DNA of 64,000 nt, from contig NZ_CP036455.1 in the NCBI RefSeq assembly GCF_004323735.1, positions 5,079,101 through 5,143,100 of the forward strand, given 5' to 3'. The DNA is from Streptomonospora litoralis (GTDB lineage Bacteria > Actinomycetota > Actinomycetes > Streptosporangiales > Streptosporangiaceae). Under the pieces are notes generated by a model. That model searched no databases. It had not been told where the DNA came from and worked only from the letters and a program-made list of their open reading frames with translations. How positions within the stretch are numbered: position 1 is the stretch's first letter; each line of letters starts with the position of its first letter. This document shows positions 37,612 to 46,276 of the stretch, piece after piece. The position numbers were made by a program, and so were the translations under genes.

Positions 37612-37780
37612 GCGCTGCGCCCGCCGACCGTCCTCGCTGTCCAACCGCCTCCGGCGATCACTCTGCGGCCGATCGCCGGGGCCGGGAGGACCTCATACAC
37701 GATCCACGGTCCGATCGGCGGCGCGGCTGAACGCGTGCGCCCTCGGTCCCGTCCGCACCCTCTGCGGTTCTGGAGAAGTT

Positions 37781-38800
37781 GTGAACAACCGGATGAACAT
37801 CGACGACCACGGGATGTCGGGCCCCATGTGGATGCCGAGCGAACCGCCCACCCTGGCGAATGTGCTGGCCTGGCATCCCCAGCCCTATGCGCTGTTTCCC
37901 CTCCTGTGCGCCCTGCTCGCCGTCCTCTACGCCCTCGGCCTGATCCGCCTGCGCCAACGCGGCATCCGCTGGCCGATCGGCCGCACCGCGAGCTGGATCG
38001 TTGGCGTGGGCCTGATCCTGTGGGTGACGGCCACCGGCATCGAGGGCTACGGCATGGCGGTCTTCAGCGTCCACATGTTCCAGCACATGATCCTGACCAT
38101 GCTCGCGCCGGTGTTCCTGCTCATGGGCGCGCCGGTGACCATGCTGCTGCGGACGCTTCCCGCCGGGAAGGGGCGGCGCGCGGCACCGCGGCGCGCCCTG
38201 GTGTGGCTGCTGCACAGCCCGATCGCCAAGGTCGGCTCGCATCCGGCGTTCACTCTGGCGCTGTTCGTCTTCAGCCTCTACGGCATCTACTTCACCCCCA
38301 TCTTCGACTCGCTGATGAGCAGCGTGTGGGGGCATTACTTCATGCTGCTGCACTTCATCGCCACCGGGATCATCTTCTTCGGACCGGTGCTGATGATCGA
38401 TCCCTGGCCCGGGACGAAGAGCTACATCTTCCGCATCATGCTGATGCTGTCGAGCCTGCCCTTCCACGCGTTCTTCGCGATCGCGGTGATGATGTCTCCG
38501 GCCCCGATCGTGCACTTCTTCGCCACACCGCCGCCGTCGTGGAACATCGACGTCATGGACGACCAGCTGTGGGCGGGCGGTCTGACGTGGGTCTTCGGTG
38601 ACGCCCCCACGCTCGTGGTGATGCTCGCGCTGGCGATTCTGTGGATGCGATCCGACGACCGGCTCGCCCGCCGCAGCGACCGGCAGGCCGAGCGCGACGG
38701 CGACGCCGAGCTCAACGCCTACAACGCTTATCTGCAGCGGCTGGCCGAGCACGAGGCCGCCTGGTCGCGCGCCCACGGCCGCTCCGCCGGCAACGGCTGA
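37781..38800 (+). CDS. Cytochrome c oxidase assembly protein CtaG (caa3 type)
   Basis: 339 aa with about seven helices and the family's His/Met-rich membrane motifs (FSVHMFQHMILTMLAPVFLL, HYFMLLHF, SLPFHAFFA). CtaG proteins of this type help insert copper into cytochrome oxidase. The N-terminus carries further Met/His residues (NIDDHGMSGPMWMP), fitting copper binding. It follows VKOR by 169 bp and ends 3 bases from the convergent ZIP gene. Confidence 0.88.
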   Translation: MNNRMNIDDHGMSGPMWMPSEPPTLANVLAWHPQPYALFPLLCALLAVLYALGLIRLRQRGIRWPIGRTASWIVGVGLILWVTATGIEGYGMAVFSVHMFQHMILTMLAPVFLLMGAPVTMLLRTLPAGKGRRAAPRRALVWLLHSPIAKVGSHPAFTLALFVFSLYGIYFTPIFDSLMSSVWGHYFMLLHFIATGIIFFGPVLMIDPWPGTKSYIFRIMLMLSSLPFHAFFAIAVMMSPAPIVHFFATPPPSWNIDVMDDQLWAGGLTWVFGDAPTLVVMLALAILWMRSDDRLARRSDRQAERDGDAELNAYNAYLQRLAEHEAAWSRAHGRSAGNG

Positions 38801-38803
38801 TGC

Positions 38804-39535
38804 TCATCGGAGGTAGGTGGTCGCGGCGGCGAAGACCACGAAACCCAAGGTGAGGTAGAAGCTGTCCAGGCGGCTCCGCTTGGCCTCGTGGGCTTCGGGG
38901 ATCATCTCCTCGACCACCACACTGAGCAGCGCGCCGCCGGTGAAGGCCAGCACCGACAGCGTCACTACGTCCGGCGCGCCGCGCAGCGCGAGATAGCCCA
39001 GTGCCGCGCCGAGCAGAATCGGCACCACGAAGCCGAGCCCGGCCGGCACCCGCCAACGCAGCCGGACCCCGGCGCGGCGAAACGCCGCCTGGGCGGCGAA
39101 TCCCTCCGGCAGGTCGGCGGGCGCCTGGCCCACGGCCAGCAGCAGCCCCAAGCCGGGGTTGATGACGCTGCCGGTGCCGATCATGACGCCGTCGCTGAAC
39201 AGGTCCAGCGCCACACCGAAGTAGATGCCCAACCAGCCTCCGCCTGCACCGGAGGCCGAAGCGCGCGCCCGCAGATACCCGGACAGCGCGTCGACTCCGA
39301 GGAACAGGCCGCCGCCCACGGCGAAGGCGACCATGGGAAGCCAGGCCGGATCCGCCTCCAGCGCACGCGGCATCAACTCCAGGCCCACCACCGCGATGAC
39401 GATCCCGCCGGCCAGATGCAGCGCCGCGCTGAACACCCGCGCCGACAGCGACACCGCCTCGGCCAGCAGCCCACCCAGCATGTTGGCCGCCGCGGGCACC
39501 AGCGCCAGCAGCACCACGAGCAGCAGATCACCCAT
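38804..39535 (-). CDS. ZIP-like metal transporter with altered metal site
   Basis: 243 aa, about eight helices, with the GufA-type layout. The usual HNxxDG and HNxPEG motifs read DLFSDG (111-116) and ADLPEG (140-145): the histidines are replaced while Asp/Glu/Gly remain. VVEEMIPEAHE in the last third is typical. It may transport a different divalent metal or have lost activity. Confidence 0.75.
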   Translation of the reverse strand: MGDLLLVVLLALVPAAANMLGGLLAEAVSLSARVFSAALHLAGGIVIAVVGLELMPRALEADPAWLPMVAFAVGGGLFLGVDALSGYLRARASASGAGGGWLGIYFGVALDLFSDGVMIGTGSVINPGLGLLLAVGQAPADLPEGFAAQAAFRRAGVRLRWRVPAGLGFVVPILLGAALGYLALRGAPDVVTLSVLAFTGGALLSVVVEEMIPEAHEAKRSRLDSFYLTLGFVVFAAATTYLR

Positions 39536-39583
39536 GGCGGTTCCACTGCCCGCAGCGGCAACCGATCACCGACGCGTGGAGAC

Positions 39584-40498
39584 CTACCAGCCGATCTCGT
39601 CGCAGCCGACGTGGTCGGACGGTTCGATCTGCAGGGTGGCGTGGGAGACCCCGTGGCTCTCGCGCAGCACATCGCGGGCCCGGTCCAACACGGCGTGGCC
39701 GTCGGCGTCGTCACCGGCGACCAGATGCGCGGTCGCCACGTGCATGCCCGACGTCAACGTCCACAGGTGCAGGTCGTGCACGTCGCGGACGCCGTCGACC
39801 CCCACCAGGTCGTCGGCCACCGCCGTCGGATCTACGCCCTCCGGTGCATGCTGCGCGAGAACGGCGAGGACCTGGCGCCCCAGCGCGACGGCGCGAACGG
39901 CCACGAACGCGCCGATCGCCAGCGCGACGATCGTATCCCACAACGGCTGACCGGTCGCCATCACCAGCCAGCCCGCCACGATCACGCCCACCGAGCCCGC
40001 CGTATCGGCCAGAACTTCCAGATAGGCGCCCTTGACGTTGAGGCTCTCCGACGATCCCGAGCGCAGCAGGAACAACGCCCCCAGATTGACGACCAGTCCG
40101 ATTCCGCCGACCACCAGCATCGGCCCCGAGGCGACCTCGGCCGCACCACCGATCCGCGACACCGCCTCGGCGACCACGTAGACCGCGACACCGAGCATCA
40201 GCAGCACCGCCAGCAACGAGGCGAACACCTCCGCCCTGTAGGAGCCGAAGGTGCGCCGCCCCGTGGGGTCGGGCCTGGTCGCGATCCGGGTGGCCACCAG
40301 CGCCGCGCCCAGCGCCACCACGTCGGCGGCCATGTGCCCGGCGTCCGACAGCAGGGCCAGCGAGCCCGACAGCAGCCCGTAGACCAGCTCGACCACGAAG
40401 TAGGAGCCGATCAGCCCGAACGCCACAGCCAACCGCCACCGGTGCCGGCCGCCGGCGTGGTCGGCGTGTCCGCCGCCGTGCGAATGCCCCGCACCCAT
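39584..40498 (-). CDS. Cation diffusion facilitator (CzcD/ZitB-like Zn2+ exporter)
   Basis: 304 aa. A His-rich N-terminus (GHSHGGGHADH), six helices with the HxxxD metal site (LLSDAGHMAAD) and the C-terminal domain (DVHDLHLWTLTSGMH). It exports Zn2+ or Co2+ in exchange for protons. It starts on the stop codon of the CzrA-like sensor, which should control it. Confidence 0.93.
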   Translation of the reverse strand: MGAGHSHGGGHADHAGGRHRWRLAVAFGLIGSYFVVELVYGLLSGSLALLSDAGHMAADVVALGAALVATRIATRPDPTGRRTFGSYRAEVFASLLAVLLMLGVAVYVVAEAVSRIGGAAEVASGPMLVVGGIGLVVNLGALFLLRSGSSESLNVKGAYLEVLADTAGSVGVIVAGWLVMATGQPLWDTIVALAIGAFVAVRAVALGRQVLAVLAQHAPEGVDPTAVADDLVGVDGVRDVHDLHLWTLTSGMHVATAHLVAGDDADGHAVLDRARDVLRESHGVSHATLQIEPSDHVGCDEIGW

Positions 40499-40905
40499 CA
40501 GGCCTCCTCCTCGGTGTGCACGTCCGCGGTGTGCTCGGCGTGGGCGACCGCCACATCCAGCAGCATCCGGACGTGGGCGTCGTCGAGCCGGTAGTAGAAC
40601 ATCCGCCCGGACCGGCGCGCCGCCACCACGCGGTGCGCCCGCAGCAGCCGCAGCGCATGCGAGGTCGCCGACTCGCTCAGCCCCGTGGCCGCCGCGAGAT
40701 CGCACACGCACAGTTCGCCCTCCAGCAGCGCCAGCAGCAGCCGCAGGCGGCCCGGGTCCGAGAGCAGCCCGAACACATCGGAGGTGTTGGCCAGATCCGA
40801 CTCCGCGGGCATCCGCCTGCGCACGTCCGCGACCCGGAACGCGTCGACCACGCGAGCCTCGCATCCATCGGCATGCTTCGCGCTCTCATCTGAAGAGATG
40901 TTCAT
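40498..40905 (-). CDS. ArsR-family Zn/Co sensor, CzrA/SmtB-like
   Basis: 135 aa from the ATG at 40905. The alpha-5 metal site D109-x-H111-x10-H122-x2-H125 has exactly the spacing of CzrA, and alpha-3 has ELCVCDL, so it should sense Zn2+ or Co2+ and release DNA. The chosen start follows TTGACA at 40935-40940 and a weak -10 (TTGTGT at 40912-40917) by 6 bases, i.e. leaderless; an upstream in-frame extension would cross that promoter. Confidence 0.9.
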   Translation of the reverse strand: MNISSDESAKHADGCEARVVDAFRVADVRRRMPAESDLANTSDVFGLLSDPGRLRLLLALLEGELCVCDLAAATGLSESATSHALRLLRAHRVVAARRSGRMFYYRLDDAHVRMLLDVAVAHAEHTADVHTEEEA

Positions 40906-40907
40906 AC
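40887..40907 (-). promoter_or_regulatory. ArsR/SmtB-type operator
   Basis: TGAA-n6-TTCA inverted repeat (40891-40904), the core of SmtB/CzrA operators, lying on the transcription and translation start of the sensor gene. Confidence 0.65.
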
Positions 40908-41083
40908 GTCGACACAATCGGACGGACGCGGCTCTGTCAATCGGTCGAATCCAAAGCCCTTCGGATGGACACGGCTGCGCCACGACCCGCCGAAGCGGCC
41001 ACAGGCTGTGCCGCTTCGCAGGCGCTCCCGTGTGGCCGAGCCTGCCGCATACGTCTGCCGGGCTTCGGACCCGCTCCTTTGGA

Positions 41084-41089
41084 TAGGGT
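41084..41089 (+). promoter_or_regulatory. -10 box TAGGGT of a leaderless promoter
   Basis: It ends 7 bases before the GTG at 41097, exactly the spacing seen before the paralogues at 27833 and 35684. Confidence 0.5.
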
Positions 41090-41096
41090 TTATGCC

Positions 41097-41501
41097 GTGT
41101 TGGCGGCGGCTCCGAGACGACAGCGGCGACCCGGTTTCCGGGCCGTCCTACTGTCGCTGCTGTTCGTCACCCACTTCTTCTGCGCCGCGGGGGCGATGGA
41201 CACCGCCGCAGCGGCTGAGACGGAGAAAACCACCGCCGTTTCCGCATCTGCAACAGCGGTAGCCGACATCCCCGCCTCCGACGGCGCCGACGAGCACCAC
41301 CTGTGCCAGGCGGATTCGAGCGCCGGCGCGGACCAGCGCCCCACCGCGGTCGCGGCGGCCGTGCTGCTGGGTCTCGGCGCCGGCACCTCCTTGCTGCAGG
41401 CTGCCCGCTCAACCGCGGTTCTATGGCGGCCCTCCGCTTTTGTCGCCGCTGCCTGGAGCGGAGCCCGACTGCTTTTCTCCCTCGGCGTCCAACGGGTCTA
41501 G
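41097..41501 (+). CDS. Small two-TM protein, HxxC/DQR/RV family, member 3
   Basis: 134 aa. A basic start, then a helix ending THFFCAAG (HxxC), a loop with HHLCQADS, the motif ADQRPTAVA, a second helix and the C-terminus LLFSLGVQRV; the penultimate Cys of members 1 and 2 is Gly here. It lies 203 bp upstream of the L,D-transpeptidase and next to the zinc sensor/exporter pair. Function unknown. Confidence 0.75.
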   Translation: MLAAAPRRQRRPGFRAVLLSLLFVTHFFCAAGAMDTAAAAETEKTTAVSASATAVADIPASDGADEHHLCQADSSAGADQRPTAVAAAVLLGLGAGTSLLQAARSTAVLWRPSAFVAAAWSGARLLFSLGVQRV

Positions 41502-41704
41502 GACCCTCCGCGCCGAGGCATCCGGCCGATATGCACGCCGGGCGGTTGCGCCGTCCCTGCCGTAGCCGCCCGGCCGCCCTCCGGCGTTCAACGCCGCGGG
41601 ACCGGCCTGAACGGCACGGCCGCCACCGAACTCCCCTCTCTGCCCCGGCTCCGTACCTCGCTCTCTCACCAGCGATCATGAAATAGCCACACGGAGAATC
41701 CACG

Positions 41705-42982
41705 ATGATGGTCCCCGCCCTCACCACACCGGCCAGGCGCCTGGCCCTGGGCGCGCTCGCCCTCGGCATGCTGAGTGCAACCGCGTGCTCGGCTCCCGAA
41801 GCCGACAACTCGGGCAGCGAGGAGTCGCAGAGCGGCCCTGCCCCCGCCGAGGTTCGGATCTCGCCGGAGGACGGCGCCGCCGACGTCCGGCCCGACCTGC
41901 CCGTCACCGTCGAAACCGACAACGGCACGATCACCGACGTGCAGGTCGATACGGCCGGGCGGAAGAACACCGGCGCCAACAAGACGACCGGCACCCTCGA
42001 CGACGACAAGACCGCCTGGACCAGCGACTGGACCCTCACTCCCGGCACCGACATCACGGTCACCGCCACCGCCGAGAACGCCGAAGGCAAGACGACCGAG
42101 GTCGTCAGCGAGTTCAGCACCAAGCCGGCCGTCGAGGGACAGCGCCTGGAGCTGGAGTCGAACTTCCCCACCAGCGGCCAAACGGTCGGCGTGGGGATGC
42201 CCGTCATCGTCAACTTCGACCTGCCCGTGCAGAACAAGGCGCAGGTGGAGAACTCCATGGAGGTCATCTCCGAGGAGCCGGTCCAGGGCGCCTGGAACTG
42301 GTTCGGCGACCAGATGGTCGCCTTCCGTCCCAAGGAGTACTGGCAACCGAACCAGGACGTGACCGTGAACCTGCGCCTGGCCGGCGTCCCAGCGAGCGAG
42401 GGCGTCTACGGCATCGAGAACCACCAGCTCAACTTCACCGTCGGCCGCTCCCAGATCAGCACCATCGACAGCGGCACCAAGCGCATGACCGTCGAACGCG
42501 GCGGACAGCAGATCAAGGACTTCCCCACCAGCATCGGCAAGGCCGACGTCCGGAAGTACACCACCACCAGCGGCACCCACCTCACGATGGAGAAGTACAA
42601 GGACCTGGTCATGGACTCCTCCACCGTGGGCGTCCCGGTCGACAGCCCCGAGGGCTACAAGCTCGACGTCAAGTACGCCGTCCGCTTCTCCAACAGCGGC
42701 GAGTTCACCCACGCCGCCCCGTGGAACGACCAGCTCGGCGAGGCCAACCTCAGCCACGGCTGCCCCAACCTCGCCAACGCCGACGCCAAGTGGTTCTACG
42801 AGAACACCTACATGGGCGACCCGCTCGTCGTCACCGGCACCGACCGCGAACTCGAAGTCGACAACGGGTGGGGCTACTGGCAGCGCTCGTGGGAGGAGTG
42901 GTTGGCCAACAGCGAGACCGGCGAACCCGACGACACCGGCGAAGCCGGCACTCCCGGATCCCCGCTCAGCAACGCCGAGTAG
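41705..42982 (+). CDS. L,D-transpeptidase lipoprotein with Ig-like domains
   Basis: 425 aa. A signal peptide with a lipobox (SATAC, C28), two Ig-like modules (~50-260), and a YkuD catalytic domain with HAAPW and S350-H-G-C353-P-N-L; the usual SHGCVNL has Pro for Val. It forms 3-3 cross-links in peptidoglycan, the layout of mycobacterial LdtMt2. GGAGA sits about 9 bases before the ATG. Confidence 0.92.
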   Translation: MMVPALTTPARRLALGALALGMLSATACSAPEADNSGSEESQSGPAPAEVRISPEDGAADVRPDLPVTVETDNGTITDVQVDTAGRKNTGANKTTGTLDDDKTAWTSDWTLTPGTDITVTATAENAEGKTTEVVSEFSTKPAVEGQRLELESNFPTSGQTVGVGMPVIVNFDLPVQNKAQVENSMEVISEEPVQGAWNWFGDQMVAFRPKEYWQPNQDVTVNLRLAGVPASEGVYGIENHQLNFTVGRSQISTIDSGTKRMTVERGGQQIKDFPTSIGKADVRKYTTTSGTHLTMEKYKDLVMDSSTVGVPVDSPEGYKLDVKYAVRFSNSGEFTHAAPWNDQLGEANLSHGCPNLANADAKWFYENTYMGDPLVVTGTDRELEVDNGWGYWQRSWEEWLANSETGEPDDTGEAGTPGSPLSNAE

Positions 42983-43236
42983 CTCCCGAACCTGCCGGCG
43001 ACTGACCGGGCCCTCCGCCCAGGGATCGGCCGGAACCATGGCAGCCCCGTCACTGTTATCCCCTGGGCGTCTTGGGCCGCGGTGCGTTGCGGACTACGGC
43101 CGATCCCGTGTCGAACGCACCGCCCGGACCGGCTGGCGAAGCCGACGCAGCGGCCCGGGCTGGGCACCCATCCGCCGTGCTCGTCGTACCTGAGACGGAA
43201 AGCACCGCTCGGGTGTGGCCTTCTGCCGCACCGGGG

Positions 43237-43268
43237 TTGCATCCTGTACCTGGGTACAGGCTTACGGT
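43237..43268 (+). promoter_or_regulatory. MerR-type promoter/operator
   Basis: TTGCAT (-35) and TACGGT (-10) are separated by 20 bp filled by the perfect palindrome CCTGTACCTGGGTACAGG. A long spacer with a central palindrome is the hallmark of MerR-activated promoters. The ATG at 43276 follows the -10 by 7 bases, so the transcript is probably leaderless. Confidence 0.85.
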
Positions 43269-43275
43269 CGCAGGC

Positions 43276-43830
43276 ATGAGAGCACGAGAGCATGGCGCCC
43301 GCGGGCGCCGCCGCGACGACGGAGACGGTGACGCCATGGCGACCACGGGCGACGACACCTCAGTCGATACCGCGCGCAGGCTCGCCCCGCGGCGGCTGGC
43401 GGCCGGCGCCGGCTGGGGTGCGCTGGCCACCGCGGCGATGAGCGCGGTGATGCTGGCGGCCACAGCGACCGGCCTGGCGCCGATGCCGGAACCGATCCCG
43501 GCGGCGCTGGTCTCCCGCACGCTGGGCGACCTGCCCCAGCCCGGAACAGTCGCGCTGGCCGCCATTACCCATCTGGCCTACGGCGCGTTGGCCGGTGCCG
43601 TCCTGGCCGGCCTCCTCCGGCGGGGCACCGCGGGGCGCGGCGCCCTCTACGGGGCGGTGCTTTGGGCGCTGATGGGACTGGTGTGGCTGCCCTATGCCGG
43701 GTGGGGCTTGTTCGGCATGGCCCTGACCCCGCGGATCGCGGTGGCGACGCTGGTGCTGCACCTGGTCTACGGGATCACGCTGGGCCTGCTGCTCGACCGG
43801 CCCACGAAAACCAAGGGAGGCCCCCGATGA
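43276..43830 (+). CDS. Four-TM membrane protein, first gene of the MerR operon
   Basis: 184 aa. A charged N-terminal ~45 residues, then about four helices (WGALATAAMSAVMLAATATG, ITHLAYGALAGAVLAGLL, LYGAVLWALMGLVWLPYAGW, VATLVLHLVYGITLGLLL). No Cys pair, so not MerT. Family not recognised with confidence. Start fixed by the MerR-type promoter; its stop overlaps the next start by 4 bp. Confidence 0.75.
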   Translation: MRAREHGARGRRRDDGDGDAMATTGDDTSVDTARRLAPRRLAAGAGWGALATAAMSAVMLAATATGLAPMPEPIPAALVSRTLGDLPQPGTVALAAITHLAYGALAGAVLAGLLRRGTAGRGALYGAVLWALMGLVWLPYAGWGLFGMALTPRIAVATLVLHLVYGITLGLLLDRPTKTKGGPR

Positions 43831-44324
43831 GCGACCACGGCACAGGTGGCTCCGGCGCCGTAAGCCGGAGCCGGGGTGCCCTCGCCCCACCGGAGCCGGA
43901 AGGGGCAGCGTGCACACCGGGAGCCTGCACCTGCACCGGTCAGGAGAATGCGGCACCCCGAGAGGGCATTGCAACCGGTCACGGGGACGGCGCACCGGCA
44001 GAGTCGGGATGGGCGCCGCCGGAGTGCGCCCTTCCCGCAGACCGGCGACCGGAACGGGTCGCCGAGTTCGACGCGCTGTTCTCCGCCGCAGTGCAGGGGG
44101 TGGCCCGGCCGGAGCCGACCGTGCTGCGCCTGGTGTTGGACGCACGCCACGAGGCCGCTGCACGCGAGTTGGCGGCGCAGGAAAGCGGCTGCTGCTCGTT
44201 CTTCACGTTCACCTTTACACCGAGCACCGACGGAGTGCACTGGCATATCACGGTGCCCGAAGCACAAACGGAGGTACTGGACGCCCTCGCGGAACGGGCA
44301 ACGGCGGCGGGGGCGTCCCGATGA
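43827..44324 (+). CDS. Cys-rich protein of the MerR operon (CCSF motif)
   Basis: 165 aa. The N-terminal region has CTPGACTCTG, a possible soft-metal site; the C-terminal domain has QESGCCSFFTFTF and HWHITVPE, a block I associate with proteins encoded beside actinobacterial MerR-like regulators. A metal-binding or chaperone role is inferred. It overlaps both neighbours by 4 bp. Confidence 0.7.
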   Translation: MSDHGTGGSGAVSRSRGALAPPEPEGAACTPGACTCTGQENAAPREGIATGHGDGAPAESGWAPPECALPADRRPERVAEFDALFSAAVQGVARPEPTVLRLVLDARHEAAARELAAQESGCCSFFTFTFTPSTDGVHWHITVPEAQTEVLDALAERATAAGASR

Positions 44325-44770
44325 GCGGAGAGGCGCTGCGCAGCGGCCAGGTCGCCGAGGCCGCCGGGGTCAACCTGCAGACACTGCGCTACTACGAGCG
44401 TCGCGGCCTGCTGGCCGAACCGCAGCGCTCCAACGGCGGGCACCGGCTGTATCCGCCGGAGGCAGTCACCGTCCTGCGGGTGATCAAGGCCGCGCAACGC
44501 CTGGGCTTCACCCTGCAGGAGGTCGCCGATCTGCTGGAGGCCGGAACCCGCCCGCACCGGCGCCCCGGCGACGGGCTGCACCGGCGCGCCCAGGACAAGC
44601 TCGCCGAGGTCGAGGCGAAGATCGCCGATCTGGCCGTCATCCGCCAAGCGCTGACCGACGCCTTGGCGGCAGGCTGCGACGACCTCACCTCCTGCGCCAC
44701 AAGCTCCTGCTGCCCACTGCCCTTCGCCGACCTCGCCGAGGAGAACCGCGATGCCGAACCCTGCCACTGA
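44321..44770 (+). CDS. MerR-family metal-responsive regulator
   Basis: 149 aa. N-terminal MerR HTH (SGQVAEAAGVNLQTLRYYERRGLL) and dimerisation helix. C-terminal Cys C119, C125, C130 and C131 (GCDDLTSC...SCC) could bind metal, but the Cys equivalent to MerR C82 is absent, so the inducer may not be Hg2+. It presumably acts on the 43237-43268 promoter that drives its own operon. Confidence 0.88.
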   Translation: MSGEALRSGQVAEAAGVNLQTLRYYERRGLLAEPQRSNGGHRLYPPEAVTVLRVIKAAQRLGFTLQEVADLLEAGTRPHRRPGDGLHRRAQDKLAEVEAKIADLAVIRQALTDALAAGCDDLTSCATSSCCPLPFADLAEENRDAEPCH

Positions 44771-45062
44771 CCTCCGCCCCGGCCGCGCTCCCAAGACCCT
44801 GGCCGGGTTGGCCGGTCTGGCCTGCGTGGCGTGCTGCCTGCTGCCCGCCCTCATCGCCGCCGGGGTCCTCGGCGGCTCAGCCGCCGCGCTGGTCGGCGGT
44901 CTGCCCGCGCTGGCCGCGGCCCTGGCCGTGCTCGCCGGCGCCGTGTGGTGGTTCCAGCGCCGCCGTCGACGGTCCTGCTCGTGCGGCGGCTCCTCTTCCC
45001 GGGAGGAGTGCGCGTGCGCGCGCGTCGCCCCGGCATCGGATACGCACGGGCGAACTGCGTAA
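44751..45062 (+). CDS. Small two-TM Cys-rich protein, MerF/MerT-like
   Basis: 103 aa. ACVACCLLP in the first helix recalls the CC-P motif of MerT/MerF mercury transporters, and the C-terminus has more Cys (RSCSCGGSS, EECACA). It overlaps the regulator by 20 bp. No merA or merB is nearby, so transport or metal trapping rather than classic mercury reduction is likely. Confidence 0.65.
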   Translation: MPNPATDLRPGRAPKTLAGLAGLACVACCLLPALIAAGVLGGSAAALVGGLPALAAALAVLAGAVWWFQRRRRRSCSCGGSSSREECACARVAPASDTHGRTA

Positions 45063-45187
45063 TGTCGCGCGTGTGACTGCGCGCCCGCGCCAGGGCCGAG
45101 GAGCCCGTATTCGCGGCGCCGTCGGCTGCGGTCAGGATGGGGGAGCACGCCGGCCGCCGGGGCCGGCGGAGATCAGGACGCGGGGAG

Positions 45188-46168
45188 ATGCGGGTGCCGC
45201 AGGAGTCGCAGGGTCTGGCCGCGGGGATGGAACGCCACCAGGTGGTCGTCTATGTGGGGGCTCTGGCGGCGGGAGCCGCGGTCGGCTGGGCCGCTCCTGC
45301 TGCGGGGCCCGGACTCGAGCACGCCATCAATCCGGTGCTGGGGGCACTGCTGTATGTGACGTTCCTGCAGGTGCCCGCAGCCGACCTGCTCCGTTCCCTG
45401 CGCTCGGGCCGGTTCCTGGCCGCCGCGCTGGTGGTGAACTTCGTCGTGGTTCCCTTGGTGGTCGCGGCGATGTTCGCGTTCCTGCCCGATGACCAGGCGA
45501 TCCGGCTGGGCGTGCTGCTGGTGCTGCTCACCCCGTGCGTGGACTATGTGATCGTCTTCAGCGGGCTGGCCGGGGGCAGCAGCGGGCGGCTGCTCGCGGT
45601 GACGCCTGTGCTGCTCGTCGCGCAGATGATCCTGCTGCCCGGTTTCCTCTGGCTGTTCATGGGGCCGTCTCTGGCCGAGGTGGTCGAGGCCGGCCCGTTC
45701 GTCGAGGCGTTCGTGGTTCTGATCGCCGTCCCCCTGTCGCTGGCCTGGCTCACCCAGGCCTGGGCCGCCCGCCGGGCGGCGGGCCGGAAGGTCGTCGGCG
45801 TCCTGGGCACGACGATGGTGCCGCTGATGGCGGCCACTCTGCTGACCGTGGTCGCCTCCCAAGTGCCCAAGCTGGGTGGAAGTCTCGCCGATGTGGCCCG
45901 CGTGGTGCCGTTCTACGTGCTGTTCCTCGTCGTGATGGCGTTCGCGGGCCTCGCCGTGGTCCGCCTGTTCCGCCTGGACGCGCCCGCCGGGCGGGCGATC
46001 GTGTTCACCGGCGCGACACGCAACTCCCTGGTCGTCCTCCCGCTCGCCCTGGCCCTGCCCGACACGCTCGCCGTCGCGTCCCTGGTTGTGGTCACCCAGA
46101 CCCTGGTCGAGGTGATCGGCATGGTCGTCTACGTCCGCGCAGCACCCCGGCTGCTACCCGCCGGCTGA
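45188..46168 (+). CDS. ACR3/bile-acid-symporter family transporter (arsenite-type exporter)
   Basis: About 326 aa with ten helices. LTPCVDYVIVFSGL carries the conserved Cys of ACR3 arsenite exporters, and TGATRNSLVVLPLAL is the second family block. It probably expels arsenite or a related oxyanion. The ATG at 45188 has a GGGGAG directly before it; the ATG at 45227 is an alternative that still keeps all helices. Confidence 0.8.
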   Translation: MRVPQESQGLAAGMERHQVVVYVGALAAGAAVGWAAPAAGPGLEHAINPVLGALLYVTFLQVPAADLLRSLRSGRFLAAALVVNFVVVPLVVAAMFAFLPDDQAIRLGVLLVLLTPCVDYVIVFSGLAGGSSGRLLAVTPVLLVAQMILLPGFLWLFMGPSLAEVVEAGPFVEAFVVLIAVPLSLAWLTQAWAARRAAGRKVVGVLGTTMVPLMAATLLTVVASQVPKLGGSLADVARVVPFYVLFLVVMAFAGLAVVRLFRLDAPAGRAIVFTGATRNSLVVLPLALALPDTLAVASLVVVTQTLVEVIGMVVYVRAAPRLLPAG

Positions 46169-46276
46169 AGCAGGCCGCGCATGCCGGGTGAATGCCACCC
46201 GGCTCTCCCAACGGAGCGAGAAGGCGGAAGTACCGCAAGCCGATCGCGGTTGCCCATGTCGGCGGGCTGCCGTGCG

